From Cherax quadricarinatus (lineage: Eukaryota; Arthropoda; Malacostraca; Decapoda; Parastacidae): DNA of 64,000 nucleotides. The notes below the pieces were generated by a model. That model saw nothing but the letters and a program-made list of their open reading frames with translations. It made no database searches and was not told the DNA's origin. Positions 24,324 to 36,579 of the stretch are shown piece by piece (position 1 is the first letter of the stretch; every line of letters starts with the position of its first letter). A program made the translations under genes and the position numbers. The stretch lies in contig NC_091311.1 in the NCBI RefSeq assembly GCF_038502225.1, positions 33,570,296 to 33,634,295 on the forward strand. Reading direction: 5' to 3'.

Positions 24324-26946
24324 TGAGATATAGAGGCGCAAAGTTGGCAGAAAATGAGCCGCATATGGCAACAGCGGTGAATGTCGCTTACCCGGTATTC
24401 TTTTGTTTACTCAAATTCGAAGGTTTCTTGTATTTTCCAATATTTTTCTTTTCTAAGTAACTTATGTGGCCTGTGAGACCAAAGTATGGTATATTCTTCA
24501 AATATACACTCATTGTATACAACAAAATAACTGCACAAACATTATCATTATTATATTGTTTACAAAACTTGTTTACACAAATCAACAATACAAAACATTG
24601 TTTATTACTATTGTTCTATAATATATATACATATGTACAGTCACTGAATACTTGTCCAGAACTGCTGCAGCTTGTGGAACTCTTTGAAACATGGGTATAT
24701 GCAGAATGGTACTTCACACTCCTCACACATAAAACGAGTGTCTTTGCATTTTTGTGGGCATTTTGTGGTATGTGCACATACAAAACACCTCTTCTGAGCA
24801 TTTTTCTTGAAAGCAGTAGAAGGCAGTTGTATGGGGTAGTGATCACCAGGCCTCAGACGAGATGGCATGTGTTTGTAATTTCGTGGGCGCTGGTCTATTG
24901 CATGTGTTGCTCCTTGGTACTTGAATATTATTTGTCTGATGACTGACAAACAAAATTCACCATATTTTGGCTTGTTGTTGGTCTTCAAGTTGTATATGTT
25001 ATAAGCATTCAGCATGGAAATATCAAGAAGATGGAAACAAAGTTTTATGTACTACACTTAAAACTCTTGCATACACAATCAGCAAACCCAATCTGCATGT
25101 CACATTTGTCAACTAAGCGCATACTGAGGTTGTAGTCCATGACAGTTGCAGGTTTTAGAATGGGTTCATTGGTCTCTATTCTGCCTGCCACTGTCTGCCA
25201 CTTCATTTCGGTGAACTGATGCCCAATAATGTGACATCATGTTTGTCATGCCACCAAAATGCCATGATGTCATTGGCAGCAAAGGCCTGCACCTCAACTC
25301 TGCGAGTGCCAGTGTCGAACCTAGGCATATGCTTGTGATTACCATGCACTGTGCCATACACGTCTGTCATGTTCACTCGCAAGAAATCACTGAGTATGGG
25401 GCTAGTGTACAAGTTATCAGTATATAATATATGCCCCTTACCAAGATATAGTTCCATCATTGTTCTAACCACATCACCAGAAATACCCAATAACTTCCTG
25501 GTATCTGAAGGGATAAAAATACATACAGCACTTTTGTTTCAGGTACATAAACACATTCCTGATCTTATATAACCTGTCACTTCTGTCAGGCCTGATTTTG
25601 TCTGAGAAGTGTAGCATACGTAACAGTATCAAAAAACGATTCACTGGTATAAAATCACTAAAACCTGGGGTTGAAATCAGGGGTTCTGTCAACCAGTATG
25701 TGGCGACAGTGTGCTTATACACATGTGGCATAAGCATTATTGTGGCAAAGAACAGATACATCTCTGCCACAGTTGTGTCCTTCCACTTGTGTAGCCGTGA
25801 CCTTGGTGAAAGAACTGTATTTGCTATGGTGTACTCATAGTATGTTGCTTTCCCTGACAATAATTTCCGTCAGGGATTCATCAAAGAATAACTGAAAGCA
25901 TTCCAGTTCAGTGGCATTGTTCCCAAGTGTACATGATGGCCGTATTCCACTTTGTGTTTCATCAAAGTCATGGGGATTGGGAACAAAACTGTCACCTTGC
26001 TGCCAATCCCAGATGTGGTCTGATGGTGGGTTCTGGATATTGAAAGGTGGTTGTGGTTGTGCAGGTTGTGGTTGTGGCTGTTGTGGGAGTGTGGGGGTGG
26101 TTGAGGGTGGTTGTGCTGAGTTAGCAGCGTGGGTAGCAGTGTGGCCTGCTGCTGGTGCCACATGACTCATGCCACCGCCAACATCACCACCACCATCACC
26201 TTCTTCCCCACGCACATTACACATCCCCATTGTAACAATATCGTCATCTTCACTCTTAGGTCATGGTGTAGGGCCATGGGATGTACTCCGAGATTTACTC
26301 CTTTGCCTTGGACGGGCATAAGGCGCACTACCAGAACGTATGCTGCGTCGTACATACTGCCGTTTCACTGGCAAATATTTGCCCTCACTGTCGCAACTCG
26401 AGCTGCTTTCAATAACTTTGAAATCACTATCATCATCACTTTCACTGCTCAGATTCGAGTCCTGTAAATGGGGAAATAGTTTCCTTTTTTGTCCTGGTAA
26501 AGGTGAACGTGAATGAGACGGCCCAGCACCAGAGGTGGAAGGTTGTGGGTCATATGGGTTTTCATCACTAATTACGTACATTATCCTGGGTACTGCTTTC
26601 AGTTTCACCCTCTTGCAAACCATGGAATTCACTTTCACTGGCACTTCCATTGCTGTTAGAACTATCACTTGGGAACAGTAGACCTCCAATTCGGCGAGGA
26701 GTGAGGTACTTCTTACCGCAAGGCATGGTGAAAATGGACTACCAAGATGGCGTTCCCACAATGCACCGTTGAGTCCCGGATTTTTTTCACAGGGCGCACA
26801 CCTACCATGCAGACCCATTCTCTCACATGTAGGGCTACCAGCTTTCTCCCACTTGATTTGAAGCTGCTAGAATTTATGCGTATTAATACGTCAGAAACAT
26901 TGGCTCGTAAGACGTATATATACGACAGAAACAATCAAAGGGTTAA
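24324..26946 (-). mobile_element. Truncated piggyBac-family transposon
   Basis: The right terminus is intact: TTAA at 26943-26946 next to CAATCAAAGGG. Palindromes CGTATTAATACG (26879-26890) and CGTATATATACG (26913-26924) follow, then the block CCATGCAGACCCATTCTCTC, which is shared with the MITEs. It encloses a broken transposase gene read from the minus strand. On the other side the 3' flank (24324-24640) runs straight into the end of MITE copy G. No TTAACCC end belonging to this element is seen there, so one terminus seems lost. Confidence 0.78.
24641..26726 (-). pseudogene. piggyBac-like transposase (DDE_Tnp_1_7 type), broken
   Basis: The start ATG is at 26724-26726 (MPCGKKYLTPRRIGG), followed by an acidic Ser/Glu-rich N-terminus. 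Stops and a frame change fall near 26570-26580. Then come Ser/Asp-rich low complexity, a Pro/Gln/His-rich stretch, and the conserved core: SPRSRLHKWKDTTVAEMYLF, FSDFIPVNRFLILLRMLHFS. A deletion after FYPF (near 25495) removes the region expected to hold the first catalytic Asp. The segment with the second Asp is present (GKGHILYTDNLYTSP), as is the third-Asp region (MRLVDKCDMQIGF, near 25090-25130). After another frame break the C-terminus (24641-25015) carries a Cys-rich domain: CFVCAHTTKCPQKC, RFMCEECEVPFCIYPCF. It cannot be active as it stands. In family members the Cys-rich end binds terminal DNA. Confidence 0.85.
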
Positions 26947-27387
26947 TATACTTATTCACTGCTTTTGAATGTTGCCTGGCCACAGAATTTGTTCGTTAAA
27001 TCTAAAACCTGTTATGTTCACTATATTAACATCTTATTGTACTTCCTTTTGTAGATAACAATGCACACAGATAAATTTGATACATTAAAAAGCCTGCATG
27101 AGTAAACTGTTTTGAAGTATTGAAAATTTGTCTTGATTTATAGGTTTTGTTATATGTACAGTGCATATAAAATTAAAAACTATAATACAGGAGGGCCCCA
27201 CTTATACGGCGGGTTAGGTTCCAGGCTACCGCCGTAAAGCGGAAACCGCCGTAAAGTGGAACACCCTTTTTTTCCACTTGCAAATGCATACAAACACTAG
27301 ATAACAAGTTTACACTAACATATATTATGTTAGCAATAGAACCAGGCATCAAAAAACAATAAAAAAGTACAATACACACATAGTGCA

Positions 27388-28812
27388 CTCATTACTTACC
27401 TTAAAATATTTATAGTCTTAATCTAGGGTGAGACAAGTAGTATTTATTGTAAGAAATCAAGTGTGGTATGTATGGTAGTCAGCCAGGCTACCATACCAGG
27501 CCACCCCACCCACACATACTATTCTATGATATTTAAGCATCCCAGAAGAGAAGTTGCAGAGATTGGTGGATGAATTTGGTAGGGTGTGCAAAAGAAGAAA
27601 ATTAAAGGTGAATACAGGAAAGAGTAAGGTTATGAGGATAACAAAAAGATTAGGTGATGAAAGATTGAATATCAGATTGGAGGGAGAGAGTATGGAGGAG
27701 GTGAACGTATTCAGATATTTGGGAGTGGACGTGTCAGCGGATGGGTCTATGAAAGATGAGGTGAATCATAGAATTGATGAGGGAAAAAGAGTGAGTGGTG
27801 CACTTAGGAGTCTGTGGAGACAAAGAACTTTGTCCTTGGAGGCAAAGAGGGGAATGTATGAGAGTATAGTTTTACCAACGCTCTTATATGGGTGTGAAGC
27901 GTGGGTGATGAATGTTGCAGCGAGGAGAAGGCTGGAGGCAGTGGAGATGTCGTGTCTGAGGGCAATGTGTGGTGTGAATATAATGCAGAGAATTCGTAGT
28001 TTGGAAGTTAGGAGGAGGTGTGGGATTACCAAAACTGTTGTCCAGAGGGCTGAGGAAGGCTTGTTGAGGTGGTTCGGACATGTAGAGAGAATGGAGCGAA
28101 ACAGAATGACTTCAAGAGTGTATCAGTCTGTAGTGGAAGGAAGGCGGGGTAGGGGTCGGCCTAGGAAGGGTTGGAGGGAGGGGGTAAAGGAGGTTTTGTG
28201 TGCGAGGGGCTTGGACTTCCAGCAGGCATGCGTGAGCGTGTTTGATAGGAGTGAATGGAGACAAATGGTTTTTAATACTTGACGTGCTGTTGGAGTGTGA
28301 GCAAAGTAACATTTATGAAGGGATTCAGGGAAACCGGCAGGCCGGACTTGAGTCCTGGAGATGGGAAGTACAGTGCCTGCACTCTGAAGGAGGGGTGTTA
28401 ATGTTGCAGTTTAAAAACTGAAGTGTAAAGCACCCTTCTGGCAAGACAGTGATGGAGTGAATGATGGTGAAAGTTTTTCTTTTTCGGGCCACCCTGCCTT
28501 GGTGGGAATCGGCCAGTGTGATAATAAAAAAATAAAAAAACAGTTCACTCATTACTTACCTTAAAATATAGGGTGAGATGAGTAGTATTTATTGTAAAAA
28601 ATCAAGTGTGGTATGTATGGTAGTCAGCCAGGCTACCATACCAGGCCAACCCACCCACACATACTATTCTATGATATTTAAGCATCCCAGAGCGATAAAA
28701 TGTATATACAGTTCACTCATTACTTACCTTAAAATATAGGGTGAGATGAGTAGTATTTATTGTAAAAAATCAAGTGTGGTATGTATGGTAGTCAGCCAGG
28801 CTACCATACCAG
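27388..28812. repeat. Direct repeat of about 150 bp, three copies, split by LINE-B
   Basis: Copies at 27388-27546, 28544-28691 and 28709-28812 (the last shorter) share CACTCATTACTTACCTTAAA, GTGGTATGTATGGTAGTCAG and GATATTTAAGCATCCCAG. The LINE-B fragment (27547-28540) lies between copies 1 and 2. Copies 2 and 3 are separated by GCGATAAAATGTATATA. Confidence 0.85.
27547..28540 (+). pseudogene. LINE-B 3' fragment, open C-terminal frame
   Basis: It begins abruptly at EEKLQRLVDEFGRVCKRR, just after the RT FADD box, and is open to the family stop at 28280-28282. It includes FRYLGVDVSADGSMKDEV, LLYGCEAWVMN, RAEEGLLRWFGHVERMERN and GRGRPRKGWREGVKEVL. The 3' UTR runs through the CACCCTGCCTTGGTGGGAA hairpin to an A-rich tail near 28540. 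It lacks endonuclease and RT catalytic motifs, so it is a 5'-truncated insertion. The fresh reading frame suggests a recent event. Confidence 0.85.
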
Positions 28813-29687
28813 AGAGAAAGAATGAGTGCATGAGAGAGGACAGGCGCAGAGTTATGTAAGCAAACCAGGCGAAGGTAAGTTTTGTAAACAGTGTACACGT
28901 CTGGTTTGTGTACAAGTTACATTGTGTACAGGTTGTCTCTACATTGATACGGTAGAATAAATAAAGAAGAACACTCCCATTCTCATGTAACATCATTTTG
29001 AGAAGAAATGATGCTCTGAGTGAAGGCAATGGAAGTAAGTCACTCTGACTTTTTTGGGTTATCCTAGGTTCTCTACACATATGTTGTTATGTATTTATGT
29101 TATGTATCGTGTTTATTATATAATTTTGAAAAAAATATCACGGATGGATTAATGAAAATGTGTATATTAACGAATATACAACATTTAATGATACACCGAA
29201 CTCAGACAGCGTAAACAAACAAACTGAACAGGTTGTGGACGATCACTCGGTCAGGCGAAATAGACGGTATTAATACGTGTCCAGTTTTAGTTCATTCATG
29301 TACATTTGTAAGAGTTTGTGAAACTTTTACCTTATAATATTTTTATTATTATTATAATAATTAAATCACGAAACAAATACTCTTACACTGTGTACAAGTT
29401 AGTACAGAATTATAGCTATAAAGTGAAGGCATACGAAAGGAATATTTTTCTACAGTTATCCCTAGTAACAGGTGACGGGCTAGAGAAAACGTAATTCTTC
29501 CGACACTTCTACAAACCGTTTGGTAAACACCTCATATATATTTGTATAAATTTTTATACTGTGGGTGCATGTATCATGTTTGTGTGTTACATAATGTGTT
29601 TCTTATATAATTTTGAAAAAAATATCATAGATAGATTAAGGGAAATGTCTATATTAACGTAATATGCGACATTAATGCGCCCAAGAG

Positions 29688-29692
<5 letters not shown>

Positions 29693-29729
<37 letters not shown>
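29693..29729. repeat. (ATT)n microsatellite
   Basis: Twelve or so ATT triplets inside the Tigger-type element. Confidence 0.9.
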
Positions 29730-30139
29730 GCATCAAGAGTAGAGAGACTCTTAGTGATTTTAATGTGTACCTACATGCCAGCACAGTGTGTAAGTTTATT
29801 TAGGTACAGGTGTACACAAGTTTAATTATCAAGTACAATACATATAAAATATACAATAACTTTAAAACACTTGAAATTTTGGAAAGTTTCCAGACATAAT
29901 AAGGAGATGTGCTCAGGGAGAATGTAAACAAACTCGGTGGGCCGCTGTGACTGTATTAGAAAGACAGGTGGGAGGAGCCGTATAGCGAGTTTTGGTCATA
30001 ATTTGAAATGTCCGTATTAGCGGAACGCCATAAAGCAAAACGCCATAAAGCGAGGCCCTGCTGTACAGTTTACTCTTGAACAACATGAGTTTGAACTGCT
30101 TGGGTTGACTTATATGCAATTGTTTTTTAATAAACTTAG

Positions 30140-30168
30140 TTTTTTTTTTTTGGGGGGGGGGGGGGAGG
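30140..30168. repeat. T-run followed by G-run
   Basis: A run of T directly followed by a run of about 14 G marks the 5' boundary of the LINE-A copy that follows. It may be a slippage product or an assembly-sensitive spot. Confidence 0.7.
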
Positions 30169-30179
30169 GTGGAGGTGAC

Positions 30180-32841
30180 TTGCGACAATTTGAAAAAACT
30201 CACAGATGAACTGCGTAGCCTAAAAATATTGAAAAAATTAAGAAGTTTAGTATATCGTGAATGCATAAAATATACACTGATTCCACACATACTAAAAACA
30301 ACGGATATAGCCCCATTCTACAAAGGTGGCAGCAAAGCAATAGCTAAGAACTATAGACCAATAGCTTTAACGTCCCACATCATAAAAGTCTTTTGAAAGA
30401 ATTCTAAGAAGCAGGATTGCAAATCACTTGGATTCTCAACAATTGCACAATCCAGGGCAACATAGGTTCAGAGCAGGTCGTTCCTGCTTCTTGCAACCAC
30501 TGGACCACTATGATATGGTCTTGGATGCACTGGAAAACAAACAGAATAAAGATGTAGTATATATAGATTTTGCAAAAACCTTTGGTAAGTGTGATCATGG
30601 TGCAATAGCACACAAAATGCATTCTAAAGGGATAACTGGCAAAGTAGGCAGATGGATCTTCAACTTTCTAACCAATCGAACACAACAGAGTCAAATTGGA
30701 AGCTGCCATAGTGAAGAACTCTGTTTCACAAGGCACATTACTTGCCCCTATCCTGTTCCTCATCCTCATATCAGACATAGACAGAGATGTAAACCATAGC
30801 ACTGTATCATTCTTTGTAGACGATACTAGGATCTGCATGAGTGTGTCATCCATTGAGGACATGGCAAATCTCCAAGTAGATATAAACCAAGTTTTCCAAT
30901 GGGCAATGGAGAACAATATGATATTCAATGAAGAGAAATCCCAACTACTCTGTTATGGAAAACAGGAGGAAATGATAGCTAGAACTGAGTATACTACAAA
31001 CTCTAATCACACACTAGAGCAGAAAAGTAATGTGAAGGACCTAGGAGTGGTAATGTCTGAGGATCTCACCTTCAAGGATCACAACAGTGCCACTATCACA
31101 TCTGTGAGGAAACTGATAGGATGGATATTGAGAACATTAACCTTTTCAGGATCCAGAGGCCAAATTTCAAAGTGCGCACCAGGGTCCAAGAATTTTCAAA
31201 AAATAATTTTATTTTTTCTTATGAAATGGTAGAGAATCTTTTTCTGAAGGTAATAAAACAAAAAGTACGAAATTTGATGGAAAATCGATGAAATTATGCT
31301 CTTGCAAATTTTGATGTGTCGGCGATATTTACGCATTGGCGATTTTGCCGATATTGACTCCCATTTTAGGCCAATTACAGTATTCCAGTCAACCAAATTC
31401 TTAGCTATTTCACTAGTATTACTTCTATTCTATCGATTGAGCACAAGAAATCGCCAAGTCAACTGTTTCAACAACAAAATAAAGTGACAGGAAATTGGTA
31501 ATTTGGCCAATTTAATGCAAAGTTCAAAATATTCCAGTTTCAAAATAGGGTCCAGGATAAACTATGCAGGCATTCCTGGCACTAAACTAACATTTCCATC
31601 AGCTACATTTTCAGGCTTTACAAATGAATTCCATTTTGATTTTTTATTCACATAATGAATTTTTATTCAAACCAAAAAATAGAAGATTTACTGTTACACA
31701 ATACTGTAATAATTGTATAAATAATATCACCACCTTTGTGAATGTATATTAGACCCACCAGCTGTCATGAATTAGACTTGTGAAGTCATTTGTTTACTCT
31801 TGAACATCGGCAAAAATTTAACATTTCTGCTACTTTGTGCTCAGTTTCAAGCCATTGCCAGTACTTAAACCAATCAAAATCATCTCTATTTATGTAGTAT
31901 ATCTTCCATTCTATCAAATGAGACCAAGAAATTGCAAATACAACTATAAAAAAACATATGAAAAAACACTGCAAATTCGCTGTTCTAATCGAAAATTACG
32001 GACTCAGTTTTTTTTCTCTCATTATGCACTGTGTGCTGCAGGAGTTGTTTTATGTGGTGCACACATACCACATAGATGTATTCTCTTATATCTAGGCCCA
32101 AATTTACTGCTCACAGCTTATCAGAGTGAGCTGAGCTCATGGCATAGATCTACAGTTTGGACCCTGAACGTAAAGCCGTAGATCTACGGCACGGACCCTG
32201 AAAGGGTTAAAGACAAGAGATGCCAAGCCAATGATGATTCTTTTTAAATCACTTGTTTTCTCTAGGCTGGAATACTGCTGTACATTAACATCTCCATTCA
32301 AGACAGGTGAAACTGCAGATCTAGTGAATGTACAGAGAACCTTTGGTGCACATGCAAGTTCCATCAAACACCTTAACTACTGGGAATGCTTGGAAGCACT
32401 TGACTTATACTCACTGGAGTGCACGCAAGAGAGATACACCTGTAAGATCCTGGAGGGACTGGTCCCTAATCTGCATACAGAAATCATTACTTAATAAAGC
32501 AAGACTTGGCAGGCAATGCAACATACCCACAGTGCAAAGAAGGGGCACCATTAGTACACTAAGAGATGAAACAATAAGTGTCCAGGGCCCAAGACTATTC
32601 AACAGCTTCCCACCAGCCATAAGGGGAATTACCAATAAACCCCTGGTTGTTTTCAAGAGGGAGGAGGGCAGATACCTAAAGTCAGTGCCAGATCAACCGA
32701 GCTGTGGTTTGTACATTGGGCTACATGCAGCCAGCAGTAACAGCCTCGTTGATCAGGACCTGATCCACCAGGCGGCCTGGTCATGGACCTGGGCCGCGGG
32801 GCTGTTGATCCCCAGAATACCCTCCAGGTAGACTCCAGGTA
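30180..32841 (+). pseudogene. LINE-A copy, RT frameshifted and interrupted by a MITE
   Basis: The RT starts near 30290 with LKTTDIAPFYKGGSKAIAKN and YRPIALTSHI. It is frameshifted near 30390, continues with DVVYIDFAKTFGKCDHGAIA, changes frame again near 30690, then gives VSQGTLLAPILFLILISDI, FVDDTRICMSV and QVFQWAMENNMIF. At RT(L) the frame is cut by MITE copy C (31137-32210). It resumes as KTRDAKPMMILFKSLVFSRL, LEYCCTLTSPFKTGE and GPRLFNSFPPAIRGI. The 3' end has the LINE-A CCAGGTAGACTCCAGGTAG signature at about 32820-32840. The FADD box reads FVDD here. Confidence 0.85.
31137..32210 (+). mobile_element. piggyBac-type MITE (copy C) inside LINE-A
   Basis: TTAA at 31137-31140 and 32207-32210. 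Removing the insert with one TTAA leaves GAGAACATTAAAGACAAGAG, which restores the LINE-A reading (..RTLKTRD..), so both borders are exact. The inner right palindrome is GCCGTAGATCTACGGC (32175-32190); the outer one has decayed (ATAGATCTACAG). Confidence 0.92.
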
Positions 32842-33044
32842 GTTAGACTAACCTATTTTATCATTTACCACCATGAAATATACAAAAATCTATTATAAAA
32901 GGTCAAAATTTATCAAAACTGTCATACACAAACACATGGCACCATTCTCAGTCAAGAGAAATGTAAACAAATGTAAAGATGCAATATTAAATCATAACTG
33001 CATAAAATTAGCTATAGTACATACTGTACAACTGTAATAATTTT

Positions 33045-33145
33045 TTTATTATTATTAACACATCGGCCATCTCCCACCAAGGAAGGGTGGCCTGAAAAAG
33101 AAAAACTTTCATCACTCACTCCATCACTGTCTTGCCAGAGACATG
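33045..33145 (-). mobile_element. LINE-B 3'-tail fragment
   Basis: Reverse-orientation tail: T-rich run, CGGCCATCTCCCACCAAGG, CCTGAAAAAGAAAAACTTTC, then TCACTGTCTTGCCAGAG. Nothing upstream of the 3' UTR is retained. Confidence 0.7.
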
Positions 33146-33340
33146 CTTACATGTGCTTACACAGAGATGTGCATTTCTGTACATAATAAACTGAAACATA
33201 TTATAATGGGGGGTAGTAATTGAATAATTTGGCAGTATAAGATGAAATTGACACAGTAAATGTTTATGATCATTACATTTTACAGTGTATATTACATCAT
33301 CTACAGATGTTTTCTGGTCACGTTTCTCATGGTACATTAT

Positions 33341-36300
33341 TTTTTTATTATTATCACAGTGGCCGATTCCCACCAAGGCAGGGTGGCCCGAAAAAGAAAA
33401 ACTTTCACCATCATTCACTCCATCACTGTCTTGCCAGAAGGGTGCTTTACACTACAGTTTTTAAACTGCAACATTAACACCCCTCCTTCAGAGTGCAGGC
33501 ACTGTACTTCCCATCTCCAGGACTCAAGTCCGGCCTGCCGGTTTCCCTGAACCCCTTCATAAATGTTACTCTGCTCACACTCCAACAGCACGTCAAGTAT
33601 TAAAAACCATTTGTCTCCATTCACTCCTATCAAACACGCTCACGCATGCCTGCTGGAAGTCCAAGCCCCTCGCACACAAAACCTCCTTTACCCCCTCCCT
33701 CCAACCTTTCCTAGGCCGACCCCTACCCCGCCTTCCTTCCACTACAGACTGATACACTCTTGAAGTCATTCTGTTTCGCACCATTCTCTCCACATGTCCG
33801 AACCACCTCAACAACCCTTCCTCAGCCCTCTGGACAACAGTTTTGGTAATCCCGCACCTCCTCCTAACTTCCAAACTACAAATTCTCTGCATTATATTCA
33901 CACCACACATTGCTCTTAGACATGACATCTCCACTGCCTCCAGCCTTCTCCTCGCTGCAACATTCATCACCCATACTTCACACCCATATAAGAGCGTTGG
34001 TAAAACTATACTCTCATACATTCCCCTCTTTGCCTCCAAGGACAAAGTTCTTTGTCTCCACAGACTCCTAAGTGCACCACTCACCCTTTTCCCCTCATCA
34101 ATTCTATGATTCACCTCATCTTTCATAGACCCATCCGCTGACACGTCCACTCCCAAATATCTGAATACATTCACCTCCTCCATACTCTCTCCCTCCAATC
34201 TGATATCCAATCTTTCATCACCTAATCTTTTTGTTATCCTCATAACCTTACTCTTTCCTGTATTCACTTTCAATTTTCTTCTTTTGCACACCCTACCAAA
34301 TTCATCCACTAATCTCTGCAACTTCTCTTCAGAATCTCCCAAGAGCACAGTGTCATCAGCAAAGAGCAACTGTGACAACTCCCACTTTATGTGTGATTCT
34401 TTATCTTTTAACTCCACGCCTCTTGCCAAGACCCTTGCATTTACTTCTCTTACAACCCCATCTATAAATATATTAAACAACCACGGTGACATCACACATC
34501 CTTGTCTAAGGCCTACTTTTACTGGGAAATAATTTCCCTCTTTCCCACATACTCTAACTTGAGCCTCACTATCCTCGTAAAAACTCTTCACTGCTTTCAG
34601 TAACCTACCTCCTACACCATACACCTGCAACATCTGCCACATTGCCCCCCTATCCACCCTGTCATACGCCTTTTCCAAATCCATAAATGCAACAAAGACC
34701 TCTTTAGCCTTATCTAAATACTGTTCACTTATATGTTTCACTGTAAACACCTGGTCCACACACCCCCTACCTTTCCTAAAGCCTCCTTGTTCATCTGCTA
34801 TCCTATTCTCCGTCTTACTCTTAATTCTTTCAATAATAACTCTACCATACACTTTGCCAGGTATACTCAACAGACTTATCCCCCTATAATTTTTGCACTC
34901 TCTTTTGTCCCCTTTGCCTTTATACAAAGGAACTATGCATGCTCTCTGCCAATCCCTAGGTACCTTACCCTCTTCCATACATTTATTAAATAATTGCACC
35001 AACCACTCCAAAACTATATCCCCACCTGCTTTTAACATTTCTATCTTTAACCCATCAATCCCGGCTGCCTTACCCCCTTTCATTTTACCTACTGCCTCAC
35101 GAACTTCCCCCACACTCACAACTGGCTCTTCCTCACTCCTACAAGATGTTGTTCCTCCTTGCCCTATACACGAAATCACAGCTTCCCTATCTTCATCAAC
35201 ATTTAACAATTCCTCAAAATATTCCCTCCATCTTCCCAATACCTCTAACTCTCCATTTAATAACTCTCCTCTCCTATTTTTAACTGGCAAATCCATTTGT
35301 TCTCTAGGCTTTCTTAACCTGTTAATCTCACTCCAAAACTTTTTCTTATTTTCAACAAAATTTGTTGATAACATCTCACCCACTCTCTCATTTGCTCTCT
35401 TTTTACATTGCTTCACCACTCTCTTAACCTCTCTCTTTTTCTCCATATACTCTTCCCTCCTTGCATCACTTCTACTTTGTAAAAACTTCTCATATGCTAA
35501 CTTTTTCTCCCTTACTACTCTCTTCACATCATCATTCCACCAATCGCTCCTCTTCCCTCCCGCACCCACTTTCCTGTAACCACAAACTTCTGCTGAACAC
35601 TCTAACACTACATTTTTAAACCTACCCCATACTTCTTCGACCCCATTGCCTATGCTCTCATTAGCCCATCTATCCTCCAATAGCTGTTTATATCTTACCC
35701 TAACTGCCTCCTCTTTTAGTTTATAAACCTTCACCTCTTTCTTCCCTGATGCTTCTGTTCTCCTTGTATCCCATCTACCTTTTACTCTCAGTGTAGCTAC
35801 AACTAGAAAGTGATCTGATATATCTGTGGCCCCTCTATAAACATGTACATCCTGAAGTCTACTCAACAGTCTTTTATCTACCAATACATAATCCAACAAA
35901 CTACTGTCATTTCGCCCTACATCATATCTTGTATACTTATCCTCTTTTTCTTAAAATATGTATTACCTATAACTAAACCCCTTTCTATACAAAGTTCAAT
36001 CAAAGGGCTCCCATTATCATTTACACCTGGCACCCCAAACTTACCTACCACACCCTCTCTAAAAGTTTCTCCTACTTTAGCATTCAGGTCCCCTACCACA
36101 ATTACTCTCTCACTTGGTTCAAAGGCTCCTATACATTCACTTAACATCTCCCAAAATCTCTCTCTCTCCTCTGCATTCCTCTCTTCTCCAGGTGCATACA
36201 CGCTTATTATAACCCACTTCTCGCATCCAACCTTTACTTTAATCCACATAATTCTTGAATTTACACATTCATATTCTCTTTTCTCCTTCCATAACTGATC

Positions 36301-36579
36301 ATTCAACATTACTGCTACCCCTTCCTTTGCTCTAACTCTCTCAGATACTCCAGATTTAATCCCATTTATTTCTCCCCACCGAAACTCCCCTACCCCCTTC
36401 AGCTTTGTTTCGCTTAGGGCCAGGACATCCAACTTCTTTTCATTCATAACATCAGCAATCATCTGTTTCTTGTCATCCGCACTACATCCACGCACATTTA
36501 AGCATCCCAGTTTTATACAGTTTTTCTTCTTCTCTTTTTTTAGTAAATGTCTACAGGAGAAGGGGTTACTAGCCCATTG
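33341..36579 (-). mobile_element. LINE-B copy, best preserved, with 15-bp target-site duplication
   Basis: CTCATGGTACATTAT occurs at 33326-33340 and again at 36580-36594, a 15-bp target-site duplication. The 3' end with the GGTGGGAATCGGCC hairpin and T/A-rich tail is at the low-coordinate side. The 5' end is cut within the 5' UTR (..CAATGGGCTAGTAACCCC). Confidence 0.92.
33593..36550 (-). pseudogene. LINE-B ORF2 (endonuclease, RT), one frameshift
   Basis: The endonuclease part (about 36550-35917) reads KLGCLNVRGCSADDKKQMIA, LDVLALSETKLKGVGEFRWG, VIISVYAPGEERN and VIVVGDLNAKVGETF. Next to 35940 four bases are missing relative to the copy at 42725 (AAGAGGATAAATAAGTATAC), which shifts the frame. 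The remaining 768 codons (33593-35899) are open: ISDHFLVVATLRV, KGGKAAGIDGLKIEMLKAGG, FMDLEKAYDRVDRGAMW, VGLRQGCVMSPWLFNIFIDG, LLFADDTVLLGD, FRYLGVDVSADGSM, LLYGCEVWVMN and GRGRPRKGWREGVKEVL. Apart from the 4-base deletion I see no other lesion, so this is a young copy. The family is RTE-like by its layout and single large ORF. Confidence 0.9.

Larger units (their letters stand above)
27188..30063. mobile_element. Tigger-type non-autonomous element, 2.9 kb, with insertions
   Basis: It starts CAGGAGGGCCCCACTTATAC and ends with the inverse type GCGAGGCCCTGCTG, with TA on both sides (27186-27187, 30064-30065). Next to each end are repeated 'cgccataaag' blocks (CCGCCGTAAAGCGGAAACCG; AACGCCATAAAGCAAAACGC). 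It contains a LINE-B 3' fragment and a three-times repeated block of about 150 bp. A direct repeat of about 110 bp (about 29085-29195 and 29565-29680, sharing TATAATTTTGAAAAAAATAT) is also present. No transposase remains inside. Confidence 0.72.

Noticed and set aside
24616..24846. Open frame on the minus strand overlapping the piggyBac C-terminus in another phase
   Set aside because: Out-of-phase shadow of the Cys-rich transposase end.
27389..28812. Three repeats of about 150 bp considered as a CRISPR-like array
   Set aside because: The repeats are far too long, the spacers are a LINE and a 17-bp stretch, and the host is eukaryotic.
35843..36298. Several long plus-strand ORFs opposite the LINE-B copy at 33341-36579
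   Set aside because: Antisense shadows of the LINE-B ORF2; the same shadow ORFs appear opposite other LINE-B copies.
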